Assembly (NCBI GenBank): GCA_032622095.1
Contig: CP136065.1
Span: 247,315,474-247,379,473 of the forward strand
Direction of reading: 5' to 3'
Origin: Siphonodentalium dalli
Lineage: Eukaryota; Mollusca; Scaphopoda; Gadilida; Siphonodentaliidae
DNA length: 64,000 nt
A program made the position numbers and the translations under genes. Positions 1 through 10,060 of the stretch are shown here, piece after piece. Under the pieces are notes generated by a model. The model did not search any database and was not told the origin of the DNA. It saw only the letters and a program-made list of their open reading frames with translations. The first letter of the stretch is position 1, and each line of letters starts with the position of its first letter.

Positions 1-263
1 TCCAAATTTCTAAGCACAAAATACATATGCTACTGCTAGTTTTAACTTTTAATAAATGCATGCCCTTCAGTCGGCATACTGGATGCGGAACAATAGTTGC
101 AGCTGTGTAAAAAGAAAGTTCATATTGGTATTGCTCAAATAGTCTGATATAGTAGTTGATATAGTTAGTCTTTATTGAGCATGCCAATGAATATACATGT
201 ATGCTGTCGAAAAGGAAGTTATTGGTTGAATAATGTGGAAACGAAAGAGACTCCAAGAAAGCT
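1..263. other. Non-coding flank, nothing recognised
   Basis: This stretch is AT-rich, with no open frame of useful length and no clear repeat structure. It ends at the terminal inverted repeat of the piggyBac-like element that follows. Confidence 0.6.
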
Positions 264-665
264 TTAACCCTTTACCCAACAAACCGGCCAAAACCGGCCA
301 AATAAAGCTTCAACAGCCTAAAATATCTTCGGTCTGTCTCAATAGAACCATACAAATATGGATATCATTGGAACCGGTTCCTTGACCACATTGTGATAGT
401 TACAGTTATGCCCTGTGCCAATGCATTCTCTTATATATGCGAGTCGACCATAGGTCGCCTCGCATATATATAAGAGAATGCATTGGCCTAAAAAAAAAAA
501 AAAATTAACACTTTTTACCATTTTTTCTTACATTCTTTAACAATTTTATAATTTTTAATGTGTTAAGCCAATGCATTCTCTTATATATGCGAGGCGACCT
601 ATGGTCGACTCGCATATATAAGAGAATGCATTGGCACAGGGCCCTTCTGTTGGGTAAAGGGTTAA
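264..665. mobile_element. piggyBac-like palindromic MITE
   Basis: The ends are exact inverted repeats: TTAACCCTTTACCCAAC at 264-280 and its complement at 649-665. Both are bounded by TTAA, the target duplicated by piggyBac-superfamily transposons, and the element proper begins CCC as is usual there. Inside lie two ~75-bp hairpins (about 411-487 and 567-642). Each folds on itself around a ~25-bp stem starting CCAATGCATTCTC, and the right hairpin is the reverse complement of the left apart from one extra TA. A poly-A tract sits between them. There is no transposase, so the element is non-autonomous. Short open frames here come from the palindromes and are not genes. Confidence 0.8.
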
Positions 666-1382
666 ACAGCTGACCTCATAACTTAGTTTCATATTGAGAG
701 CATGCCATAAGACGTCACATACTGTGTCAAGGCTTTGATAAATACTTCTACACAATGAATTAGTATAAAGTTAGCAAGACTATACCATGGGAGTGATGAT
801 GCATTGACGTTACCGTAGATAGTACTAGATACTTTGTAAACCATACGCATGTCTTGATGTCGGTTCTGTCCGTAGTGGGACGAAGAAAACTGCGTGTTAC
901 AGGTAATTGTTATGTAGTTTCGTAATGCAGGATACAAAGTTATGTTACTAGTTAGTTCGTTGACAATATGAAGTGGCCAGGTCCTGAGGCTGAACCCAAA
1001 TCACTGCAATTATGTGGCCTATGAAAACTACAGAAAAATGTTGGCATTCACTCCCATTGTAGATGGTTTGGTTTATATCTGTTCTTGCGCTTCAATACAT
1101 CTACATGTATCTCACACGCCGGCTCACACACATTACGGAGAGCCTGGAATCGAGTAGATCCATATTTTGAATTTGTCCATTTTCATTAAATATTTTTATT
1201 TTTCTATATTTTTAACAATACATGTATAATACTTGATATGAGCCCACATTATAGACTTCTTAGTCTCAAGGTGGTCAACCCATGGGATATAGAAACAAGA
1301 AACTCAGATTCAAAGTTACAGATGATATATATTTCTTTCTTCATAAGATTATCAAATGTATTCCGCTGTGTGGTGATTTACA
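666..1382. other. Non-coding, nothing recognised
   Basis: No coding frame, RNA gene or repeat boundary could be supported between the two flanking miniature elements. Confidence 0.5.
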
Positions 1383-1731
1383 TACCGCTATATTTAAAGT
1401 AATTGACCACCAGTAACGTGGTGTCACCCCCGTTAATATGGCGGTACTATACCGCGGTATCCTCCAATACCGCGGTACTGATACTGCTTGTTAATGCGAA
1501 CAAGTATGTGTGAGTAAATACCTCCCCTCAAAGAGTTCCATGAAAATCACCGCGGTATTCAACAAAATTAATGCGGTGCCCGCTAAAAGACCGCGGTATC
1601 ATTATCGCCCAATACCGTAACTCCACCGCCATGACCGTCTCGATTCCGCTACCGTTTATTACCGGTATCACCGCGGTCATGACCGGGGTATCACCCCGTT
1701 TTTCTGGTCAATTACTTTGAGAATAGCGGTA
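1383..1731. mobile_element. TA-flanked MITE, family 'TACCGC', copy 1
   Basis: Inverted termini read TACCGCTAT...AAAGTAATTGACCA on the left, with a matching complement ending ATAGCGGTA on the right (~27 bp, two or three mismatches). The interior is rich in CCGCGGTA palindromes. A second copy lies at 7319-7718. Comparison of that copy with an uninterrupted paralogous arm shows TA is the duplicated target, which fits Tc1/mariner-like or another TA-targeting superfamily. It has no coding capacity. Confidence 0.8.
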
Positions 1732-2311
1732 GTATCATGTTCGATCTGTTGTTCCATGATCTCTCTATCACCGCAAACAAACTCGATATGGTTTATGTTG
1801 AATGCTGACAACTCCTTAACTTTCATTTCAACGTTTATGTGAACGGTGCTGACTCAGCCGATGTACAGCACCTCACTTTAACCTTACTGAAGTCAGTCCT
1901 ATCCAGGTGGATTAAAAAGGAGAGTTCTTCAATTTTGGCTTCATTGTCTATCAATCTGATCTCTTTTTTGATTCTGCACGAATGTGTCCACTGCGTGCAG
2001 CGGACACCTTCGTCCAGATGTATAGCCACAACAACGTGCTGGCCTACGGAGGTACCGTAGCCATTGTTGCAGTTGTTGTGGTGTAAATTCTGTTTACTTT
2101 CCAAAGCACCGGCTGTTTTCAATGGGAGATACGTATCTATTTATAGTATGTGGGTATTTCTACCGGAAGCTACCGCCGTGCTTTTATCTCTGTTAAATGC
2201 GTGAAACATTTTAAAAGTCAGTTTAATCGATCGCAATTAAAAGTTTAGACTAGGCACTTTTAAATAGGGTCGGTCGGGTTAGCGGAAACAAACGTCTTTT
2301 TTTTAGGCCTA
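1732..2311. other. Non-coding; overlapping short open frames on both strands, unsupported
   Basis: Overlapping frames of 73 codons (+, 1839-2060) and 95 codons (-, 1835-2122) occupy the same bases. Neither product resembles a family I recognise and neither has convincing splice or start context. I see no gene here that can be supported. Confidence 0.4.
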
Positions 2312-2672
2312 GGGGTCGTTGTCATAACGTTTTATACATAAATGCACACCAGTCTCTGTCGGCACAAGATTGAAATGTTACCGTAAATATTGCATCTGCT
2401 TCAATTCATAACTATTTTTCTTCCGAAGTTCTGCAATAAAATTTGTCATGGTCGCATAATTGTTCTTAGTATTAAACAGAACTGTATGGTTGTTTGATCG
2501 ATGAACGGAAGAAAATGAACTTTAAAAAAATATCAACACGTGTGCATTCATGTAGAAAACATTACAATGACCCCTGTCAGATGACACTACACGAGACTGG
2601 TGTGCATTTATGTATACAGAAATGCATACGTGCGGTGTGCATCTATGTATAAAACATTATGACAACGACCCC
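2312..2672. mobile_element. MITE with GGGGTCGTTGTCATAA terminal inverted repeats
   Basis: The left end, GGGGTCGTTGTCATAA followed by GTTTTATACATA and ATGCACAC, is mirrored at the right end (2636-2672) with few mismatches over ~38 bp. A second internal inverted copy of the left end lies at about 2539-2573, and a third partial one at 2592-2614, so the right half carries a duplicated or nested terminus. No clear target duplication was found. Non-coding. Confidence 0.65.
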
Positions 2673-2842
2673 ATTAGCGACACTGTGAGTCTGTGACTGT
2701 CAGTGAAACGGAGGTACGAAATTCACACAGTACATTTTTCAACTTGTCTCGGAGATTCTTTTTCTATCATTTTCAGAGCACTGATCATGGCACCGATGGT
2801 CAGCTAGATGGTGAAACTAAGTCTGACCGATACCATGTCAGG

Positions 2843-2920
2843 GAAGTCAGTAGCCGAGAGGTAGCATACTGGTCTCTCGTGCTAGCAGACCGGGGATTGA
2901 TACCTGTTCAGGTTATTCTG
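2843..2920 (+). repeat. tRNA-derived SINE head (candidate)
   Basis: An A-box-like TAGCCGAGAGG at 2851-2861 is followed 43 bp later by a degenerate B-box-like GGATTGATACC at 2894-2904. The sequence between can fold as an anticodon arm (GGTCT...AGACC). The spacing matches a tRNA-type internal pol III promoter, but the sequence is too degenerate to be a working tRNA. The body is cut short at 2942 by the next element. It could also be a lone tRNA pseudogene. Confidence 0.45.
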
Positions 2921-2942
2921 ACAAAAATCAGAACTCGGTCAG

Positions 2943-3859
2943 TTGGGCCCGACGAAGCTTCGAGATTCGATTCTATTTCGAATCTTAAGTTCCGATTCGA
3001 AAGCGGTCGGGTGATTAGAGATATTTTGAATCGTTATATACAAGTCCTTATCACCAGGAATAGACTGCATTATCTATAAAAATTATGACACTCTTACCAG
3101 AAAAGCCTATATTGCGTTACTCATGCAGCTCAATAAAATAATATATATTTTTTTTAATTTCAAATTTAAAACGATATAAATATATTAAATAAACATTTTG
3201 GGCTCCATCATGTCGTCTCCAAATCCGACCAACATCTTTAAACAGCATACCGGGTACATGTGTATATGTTATCCGGGAAATGGAATATTGTTGATCATTC
3301 AACTTTCCGATGGACAGGCCCAAGTTGGGATACTAATAGTTCCTGTGGGAACGGGAAGATTCGGTCGCAGGATGATTCACAGACCCGTTCCTGTAATCCT
3401 GTTTGCGTATGCGCTATTCCCAAGTCACGATGCGCAATTTTTATATTGCACGTGCCTGCTGTGGACGACAGGGTGAAGCGCAGAAGAGTTTCCGTTTGCA
3501 ATGACTTGAATCAGACTCCATTGACTCCAAAGTTCCAAACTGCTTACTTTTCACGAACTTCACACATAGTGGCACAAAATATGAAATGATGTCGTGCCAT
3601 TCTCATATATTAAACTGTTTTAAACTGTGTTAAATATTGTTCATATCATGTGACAGAAATCTGAGTTATCTCAGTGACGTTCTAAAATAATCGGACATTT
3701 GCAACCATTTTTGCTCGTACCTCCCACTGATCGGTACCGCAAATCTAAGTGTTTGAAAAAGATTCGTTTCGAGATTCGACTCGATTTTTGAATCATCATC
3801 ATGTCAGATTCGATTCGAGATTCGATTCGATGTTGAAATTGCCGATTCGTCCGGCCCTA
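2943..3859. mobile_element. hAT-like element, 917 bp, near-perfect 8-bp TSD
   Basis: The ends are inverted: TTGGGCCCGACGAA on the left, and TAGGGCCGGACGAA when the right end is read on the minus strand. They are flanked by the 8-bp direct repeats TCGGTCAG (2935-2942) and TCAGTCAG (3860-3867), 7 of 8 identical. The subterminal regions are packed with GATTCGATTCGA motifs, as in hAT elements where such motifs bind transposase. No transposase domain is visible in the short open frames at 3198-3589, so it is non-autonomous. Confidence 0.7.
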
Positions 3860-3938
3860 TCAGTCAGATTACCAAGTTTGTCAGGCTGAAAAGTCTCATT
3901 CGAAATCATTGAATAAAGATCTGAATGCAAAATGCTGA

Positions 3939-3955
3939 CCCCCCCCCCCCCCCCC
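3939..3955. repeat. Poly-C tract (17 C)
   Basis: An uninterrupted run of 17 cytosines, which may be an assembly-length uncertainty. Confidence 0.9.
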
Positions 3956-5739
3956 ATTTGTCGAGGTATGTTTTCATGGGTACAGTACGCTGTCCCGACA
4001 TAATTTCATAAATGACTTACCCGCGTAAGAACGCCTCGGTGTGTGCTTGTTAAAGGAATACGGTCCTGAAAAAACAATATTATTTTCTTTCAATATACCG
4101 ATAATATATATATAAAATGTCCATTGGGCGCATATAATCTAATATTCGGCCGCCAATCGTTATTTTTATAACGATTAAAACAAAATTCCGAAGTTAGCCG
4201 AAGATTTTGTTGTAGACGAAGTCACGTGATCATCAGCCCGATCACGTGATTGTCACATGTAAACAGAAGCATAGCACGTGATCGATCACGTGGTAAACTC
4301 ATTGACAACGCATAGATACGCAACGGCAGTATTTTAAGTTTGCATGTAGTCGGATCGCGGCCTTTGAAGATTGTCGGCGTTATCACACTGCTCAGAATGC
4401 AAACGTCGCCGAAAACATCGCCTTTCTCGTAATTAAATGTCTTTATCGTGTTATTATTACTATTATTATATGTATCGCGATGTGTTGTTACTATAAAGCC
4501 ATGCTCCGTATATTATTCAGTTTTTGCGCGCATTTTCTATATAAACGGGTGCTCGTGTTTATATATATTTTTTTCGTTACCGGAATAGTTTATATATGGC
4601 ATATCAAGATTGCATATATACGCGAAGACTTGCACAGTTATTAGGCAATTATTATCTTGTAAACATTCCCAATTTCCAGATGCCATTAGTCGTGTGTCAA
4701 TAAAGAGCGTTTCGTTTTAATTTATCGTAACGCGGTTAAAAACGCTTTATTAAACTCTTTTTATTCGTACTCATATTAGGAAAACTCTTAACGTGGAACG
4801 CTCTTTATTGAGCCAGGGTGAAGGAAATGGGGACTCTGACTTAGAATAGTTTGTCATCGTGAATTATTCATCAACATACTCCCCCACTTTAACTGCAGAT
4901 TGTATGTATTCGTAACCATGACTGACTCGTCAAATTAAACGCTCTTTATTTGGTATATGTAATCGGTTTTCTGATTTTGCGCAACGGGTTTCCCACAGAA
5001 ATCCCGCCAAATATCACGTAAACGAACATCGTTTGGAAATGAATACAGCATATGCCTAACTGAGAGTCACTAGAATGAATGAATGATTGTAAATACGGGA
5101 CACTCGGGCATATATACGGAAAATTAAAACAACATCGCGAACACGCAACCGAATTAAAGTTCACATGCACGGCTCGTGTTTTTATAAGCTTTATACGAAA
5201 GTGTTATCTACCGCCGCTCAATCGTCCCTCTATATTTTTTGTCAAAAACAATACCGTAACTTTCCAAACAGCACTTAAGACAAATCACAAGTGAAGATAA
5301 CTCACCGCGCGATGACAATTCACCATGTGTACACAATGCTATTGATATGCCCCGCAGTAATTCCATTACACTCACGCGCTGATGTCGATTCCGGATTTTC
5401 CATCGCCATATAGGTAGACATAATTAATCCTCCGACCTCCGATTCCCTGTTTTTAATTAGTTTACCTCGCTTGACGTCATGCGAGGTTTTACGACGGAGA
5501 TACGCCGACAACCGGTGGTGGTATTATTTATTACGCGATTTTTATGGGACTTGGATCATTGTGATCACAATAGGGGTGGCTTTCCGATCGAGTTTTGTTG
5601 TTTCATGAGGATAGTAATCCTTTAAAGAACACTATTGGAGTCACCACAAGGTTGAGGGTTATAAAGTTACTAGACTGTGGTAGCTACCAGGACCTCTGCA
5701 TAATCTTAGGTAAATTGAAGGGCATCGGAGTAATATCAC
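3956..5739. other. Non-coding; CACGTG cluster and repeated AATAAAGAGCG motif
   Basis: No gene is supported. Two local patterns are annotated separately: four CACGTG hexamers at 4223-4292 and three copies of an AATAAAGAGCG(T/A)T motif at about 4698, 4797 and 4935, the latter two inverted. The sequence TTAAAGGAATACGGTCCTG near 4051 resembles the start of a TTAA-flanked element, but no partner end was found. Confidence 0.5.
4223..4292. promoter_or_regulatory. Cluster of four CACGTG (E-box) palindromes
   Basis: CACGTG occurs at 4223, 4243, 4275 and 4287 within 70 bp. The last two form the perfect 18-bp palindrome CACGTGATCGATCACGTG (4275-4292). CACGTG is the canonical binding site of bHLH/bHLH-ZIP factors in animals. 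No adjacent gene was recognised, so a regulatory role is speculation; the cluster could instead be a terminus of an unrecognised palindromic element. Confidence 0.35.
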
Positions 5740-6227
5740 TGGGGGGAAACTGTTTCACAAGAATCGATTCTATCGCCTATCGGGTTCCGTCTCTATCAAA
5801 TTAAGTCCCGTCTCTTTCGCAATTTGAAACAAATGTTTTCAAAGTTTTGACCTCCATTTATACACTAAATGTTAAAACAGAACGTATTTTACAAAAACTA
5901 TCGCTAGATTGTGTCTTTGTGCGTAATTATTGGTGATAATAATGCGAAGTCGGCTATTTTTTGCACACTTAGAAGAGTAATGTGTTTGTGTGCATTTCCT
6001 TTGTAAATTAAGCAGCATTTTGATGCTCCTTTTATCGGCCTTTTTTACCTTTTAATTAGACTGAAATATGTCTTCTTGTATGATCGAAAACACCAGGGAC
6101 AACGATTACAGAGCACAGCTTTCGATGGCTCCTCACAATAAAAAGAACCCTCAAATTAATCCATCAAAAGAAGCAACGCAATGTTCCGATTCTAACGTGA
6201 TTTTTATGTTCACGATCGGTTCTTTCG

Positions 6228-6264
6228 CCCCCCCCCCCCCCCCCCCCCCCCCGCCCCCCCCCCC
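6228..6264. repeat. Poly-C tract (36 C with one G)
   Basis: Low-complexity cytosine run in the left arm of the palindrome and absent from the right arm. It makes a short spurious open frame appear proline-rich. Confidence 0.9.
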
Positions 6265-6440
6265 GTTTAATGCAATATTATATTCGACCTAGACAGTTCA
6301 TTTGTGTTTCTAGTTGCCATATTACCATATATGGTTTTAAACTATAGTCACAGCAACACCAATATGAGTTGTTCAGGTAGTCCCAAAGCATCATAGGTTG
6401 GATATTAAAGATTATCGGTCGATCATCTTTAATATCTGAC

Positions 6441-6921
6441 CAGCCCCTGGGAATTAAGGAAAATTTGCCAAGGCAATATTTTTTCCTAGGTGAAAGAAAT
6501 CGGCCTAGGCAAAGAAACAGATTTTTACCTAGGCAAGTTTTGCAACAATATTGCCATCTCAAAATCAATATGATTCAATAATAAACCTGAAAATGCTTAG
6601 TTATTTTTGGAGAACATTTCCACGCCACTACTCATCATATATTATACATTCCACAAATCATCTCCAAAACTAGTGCCCTTATGGGTAGCTAGTTAATGGC
6701 CCAGTGCCATGGTAACAATTTTAGGACAATATATGTAAAGAGTGATTTAAGGAAGTCATTTTGGCTAAAGAGGTTCTATTTCTGATAGACACAAATCAAA
6801 TTTTGGTAATCCAATGAACTTGTTTTTACCTAGGAAATATAATTGCCTAGGCAAACTGATTTTTGCCTTCTGCTTTTTACCTAGTGCATTGCCTATTGCC
6901 TAGGCTAATTCCCCAGGGCTG
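6441..6921. mobile_element. hAT-like MITE nested in palindrome centre
   Basis: The left end CAGCCCCTGGGAATTA and the right end, read on the minus strand as CAGCCCTGGGGAATTA, form inverted termini. TCTGAC is repeated directly on both sides (7 or 8 bp if one mismatch or a one-base shift of the ends is allowed). The subterminal regions contain many CCTAGG and TTTTTACCTAGG motifs, a hAT-style arrangement. It lies just beyond the central hairpin of the surrounding palindrome, so it is younger than the palindrome. Confidence 0.65.
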
Positions 6922-7318
6922 TCTGACCTATGATCGTTTGGGACCACTAAAGACTCATCTATTGATTTACTATGGCTACATTTTTAAACCATATATGACC
7001 ATGGATTGTCATTGGGCAACTATAGATGTACAATCAAATAATCTGATCGAATATGAATGTACTGTAAACAGGAACGAAAGAACCGATCGTGAACATAAAC
7101 ATCACAATAGAATCGGAACCTTTTTGTTGCTTTTTGAGGCAATAATTTGAAGGAATTGTACGACGAGGAAACCGTCGGGAGGTAATTTGTATTATAATTA
7201 TCTAATGTTCAACTCATAAAACTTGACAAGTTTCAGTCCAATTTAAAGTAGACAAGAGCCGATAATCTGAGCATCAAAGTGCTGCTTAATTTTCATGGGA
7301 AATGCACCCAAAACGCAC

Positions 7319-7718
7319 TACCGCTATACTTAAAGTAATTGGACCACCAATAACGTGGTGTCACCCTGTTAATACCCGCGGTACTATACCGCAGTATCCT
7401 CCAATACCGCGGTACTGATACCGGCTTGTTAATGCGAACAAGTATGTGGGAGTAAATACCTCCCCTCAAAGAGTTCCATGAAAATCACCGCGGTATTCGC
7501 AAAAAAATTAATGCGGTGCCCGCTAAAAGACCGCGGTATTCAAAAAAATTAATGCGGTGCCCGCTAAAAGACTGCGGTATCATTATCGCCCAATACCGTA
7601 ACTCCACCCGCCGTGACCATCTCGATACCGCTACCGTTTATTACCGGTAATCCACCCGCGGTCATGACCCGGGGGTATCACCCCGTTTTTCTGGTCAATT
7701 ACTTTGAGAATAGCGGTA
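7319..7718. mobile_element. TA-flanked MITE, family 'TACCGC', copy 2
   Basis: Same family as 1383-1731, with matching termini and interior. It contains an internal ~48-bp tandem duplication around AATTAATGCGGTGCCCGCTA that copy 1 lacks. The opposite palindrome arm preserves the uninterrupted site, a single TA at 5978-5979, so TA is the target duplication. Confidence 0.85.
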
Positions 7719-7957
7719 CGTCTCTAACTGTGCACAACATGCAGCCGATTTTGCTTTACTGTCATCAATAAAACACGTATAAAGACATAATCTGTCGATT
7801 GTTATTGGAGAATACATTCTGTTTTGACATTCAGCTCTATAAACAACGGTCAAAACTTTGAAAACATGTTTTAGAAATCGCGAAAGAGTCGAAAACTTAA
7901 TGCAATAGACGGAACCGGAAGGGCGATAGAATCGATTCTGGTTGAAACAGTTCCCCC

Positions 7958-8273
7958 CCCCAGTGAATATGTAGATGTCAGATTCAAACCATCTCCCACC
8001 CCCCCCACGTCGAAGGAGCAGCTACTGAGCTAGGACTTGGAAGTTGGCCCACTTAAGTGACTAATCACCTGAATTACACACTCCTTTATTAAAGTAAACA
8101 AGTGCAGATCGCGTCTGTCACTCTGTGTTGTCTCGACTCTTATTGAAAAGTTAACTTGACAAGAATGAGGAGAAGATACCACAAATCCACTGAATGAATA
8201 TAATATATATAATATTGCATTGACTATAATTTGATCAGATCTTGAATTGAATCAAAATTTTTAATTTCAAAAC
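7958..8273. other. Non-coding up to assembly gap
   Basis: No gene or repeat boundary recognised. A short C run is at about 8000. Confidence 0.4.
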
Positions 8274-8373
8274 NNNNNNNNNNNNNNNNNNNNNNNNNNN
8301 NNNNNNNNNNNNNNNNNNNNNNNNNNNNNNNNNNNNNNNNNNNNNNNNNNNNNNNNNNNNNNNNNNNNNNNNN
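8274..8373. other. Assembly gap (100 N)
   Basis: Exactly 100 N, the usual placeholder for a gap of unknown size. The order and distance of flanking sequence are therefore uncertain. Confidence 0.99.
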
Positions 8374-8999
8374 CATCTGTATCTTCATGGAGATATGATA
8401 ACCAGGTGTCCTCAAAATCTTTGTCAAACCAATTAGATTGATTGATACATCTCTATGTAAAACCCAATTGTCGTCTTTTATTTTTGCGAACTATTGTGTT
8501 TATGATGTTCATATTATAACGTCTGAAGTATACGCAGTTGTAAATAAATAAATAAATAGTTCTGTATTGGTGGGACGGATAATCGCGATAAACAAAATGA
8601 CAATCGCTCCGATCCAACAAGGTGTGCTACTACTTATATTCCGTGTGTAAGAATCGTATTTTGTGATGCTATTTGGATATATAATTTATGAGAATATGTG
8701 TAATGCTTTGAAAAAGAGTATCCTCTATTCCCATCATATATCCACAATATATGCAGAGGGTTTTCACATCACTTTAACCTGGGCAATGCCGGGTAATCCT
8801 GCTAGTATAGTAATATACACATTAAATTACTAATAAATAAGAGTTTACAGAGATAATATATAATGTGGTATATGTGGTATGCTAATATAATTATTCAAAC
8901 TATCCCTTAAACTGTTTCGCTGTTGCACTTTTGATGCCTCATTAATATGAACTCCTCTGAGCTCTTAAACCATAAAGCTCTTAAACACCCTATCATTGG
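8374..8999. other. Non-coding; possible Helitron 3' end at 8778-8805
   Basis: The sequence CCTGGGCAATGCCGGG can form a weak hairpin. It is followed after ~8 bases by CTAG and then T, as at a Helitron 3' terminus (hairpin, CTRR, insertion before T). The matching 5' TC end was not found and the hairpin is imperfect. A (AAAT)n microsatellite lies at about 8542. Confidence 0.35.
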
Positions 9000-9885
9000 T
9001 CTTGCTGTCTGTGGGTCCATTAATAATTTCCATTAGCACACTCTACAGGTCACATCTCTCATCCGATCATCACCAGACTTCATATGGATCTTCAGGGTGA
9101 CCTAATTTTTTTTTTAAACATTGCCGCCAGCAACCGTCTTGGATTTCAAAATTGAATTCATCGGCACACCCTGCAGCCTGCATTTATGAGAGAATTGTTT
9201 GGAAAATTTACAGGCATGTTTTGGATAGTATCTAGATGGGAGCTATCGAATTTGAAACATTTTTGATGAAAAACATGGCTGCAGGCAGCCATCTTGGATT
9301 TTACTCTTTGCATGACTAAATACTTTGGCACACCCTACAGACCACATCCCTGATCTTATCATCACCAAACTTCATATGGATCTTCGGGTGACCTCTAGGT
9401 GGGAGCCATTAATTCTTTTACAACTTTCATTGAAAACCATGATTGCCAGTGGCCATCTTTGATTTTACTCTTTGTATCTTGGGAGTGACCTCTGGATGGG
9501 AGGCAATAATTTTTGTCCAAAATTTGCTAAAAAACATGACTGACAGCAGCCATCTTGTATTTAAAATTTGAAACCATTGGTACACCCTGCAGCTCGCATT
9601 TATTGGAGATCACCTCTAGATGAGAGCTATCAAATTCCATGAAAAACATGGCCTCCAACAGCCATATTGGATTTTACTCTTTGCATGACTAAATTCTTTG
9701 GCACACACTACAAACCGCATCCCTTATCCAATCATCACCAAACTTTATATTGATCTTTGGGGTGGCCTCTAGATTATTTCCGAATGTCATTGAAAAACAT
9801 GTCCACCGTGGCCATCTTGGATTTTACTCTTTGCATGACTAAATCCTTCGGCACACCCTGCAGACGACATCCCTCATTTGGTCAC
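9000..9885. repeat. Diverged ~160-bp tandem repeats, truncated block 1
   Basis: Several degenerate copies of a unit containing GCCATCTTGGATTTTACTCT, GCACACCCTACAGACCACAT and CATCACCAAACTTCATATGG. It is the same family as the blocks at 12592-13733 and 14791-16982, but neither terminal hairpin is present here. Non-coding; open frames within shift between units. Confidence 0.7.
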
Positions 9886-9914
9886 CGACAGCGCGAACAC
9901 TGGTTATCCCATAT

Positions 9915-10060
9915 GTTGCTTCGGTCATGGCATGGGTTGCGGCCATTTTGACAGCCATTTCATATCCGTGATTGTATTATTTTCCATCCGTGTTACTCTA
10001 TTCCCTTTCTACTCTAATTTCACACATGCTAGCATATATGCGTAACTCCTATGCCACAAT
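9915..10060. repeat. Dispersed repeat, split by hAT insertion
   Basis: GGTTGCGGCCATTTTGACAG and the following ~120 bp match 27990-28100 with moderate divergence. The hAT element at 10061-11253 is inserted at its right side. Confidence 0.55.

Larger units (their letters stand above)
5740..7957. repeat. Large head-to-head palindrome (foldback element) with two nested insertions
   Basis: The left arm (about 5740-6419) and the right arm (about 6420-7957) are reverse complements over ~660 bp, with moderate divergence. Paired anchors are CGATTCTATCGCC (5765 area) with its complement near 7925; AATTAAGCAGCA (6006 area) with its complement near 7285; and ATGTTCACGATCGGTTC (6207 area) with its complement near 7085. 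The arms meet in an intact hairpin around ATCGGTCGAT (6402-6440) with almost no spacer. The right arm is interrupted by a hAT-like element (6441-6921) and by a TA-MITE (7319-7718). With these removed the ancestral palindrome is ~1.3 kb. No coding capacity is seen. Confidence 0.75.

Noticed and set aside
1835-2122. Overlapping 95-codon (-) and 73-codon (+) frames as a small gene
   Set aside because: No recognisable family, no preferred strand, and located among miniature elements.
2851-2904. Functional tRNA gene
   Set aside because: Only box-like motifs are present; the B box is degenerate and the acceptor stem does not close, so a SINE head or pseudogene is more likely.
6068-6292. 74-codon open frame ending in a proline run
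   Set aside because: The prolines come from a poly-C tract present in only one arm of a non-coding palindrome.
8224-8427. 67-codon open frame across the N gap
   Set aside because: Half of it is unknown sequence; the frame is meaningless.
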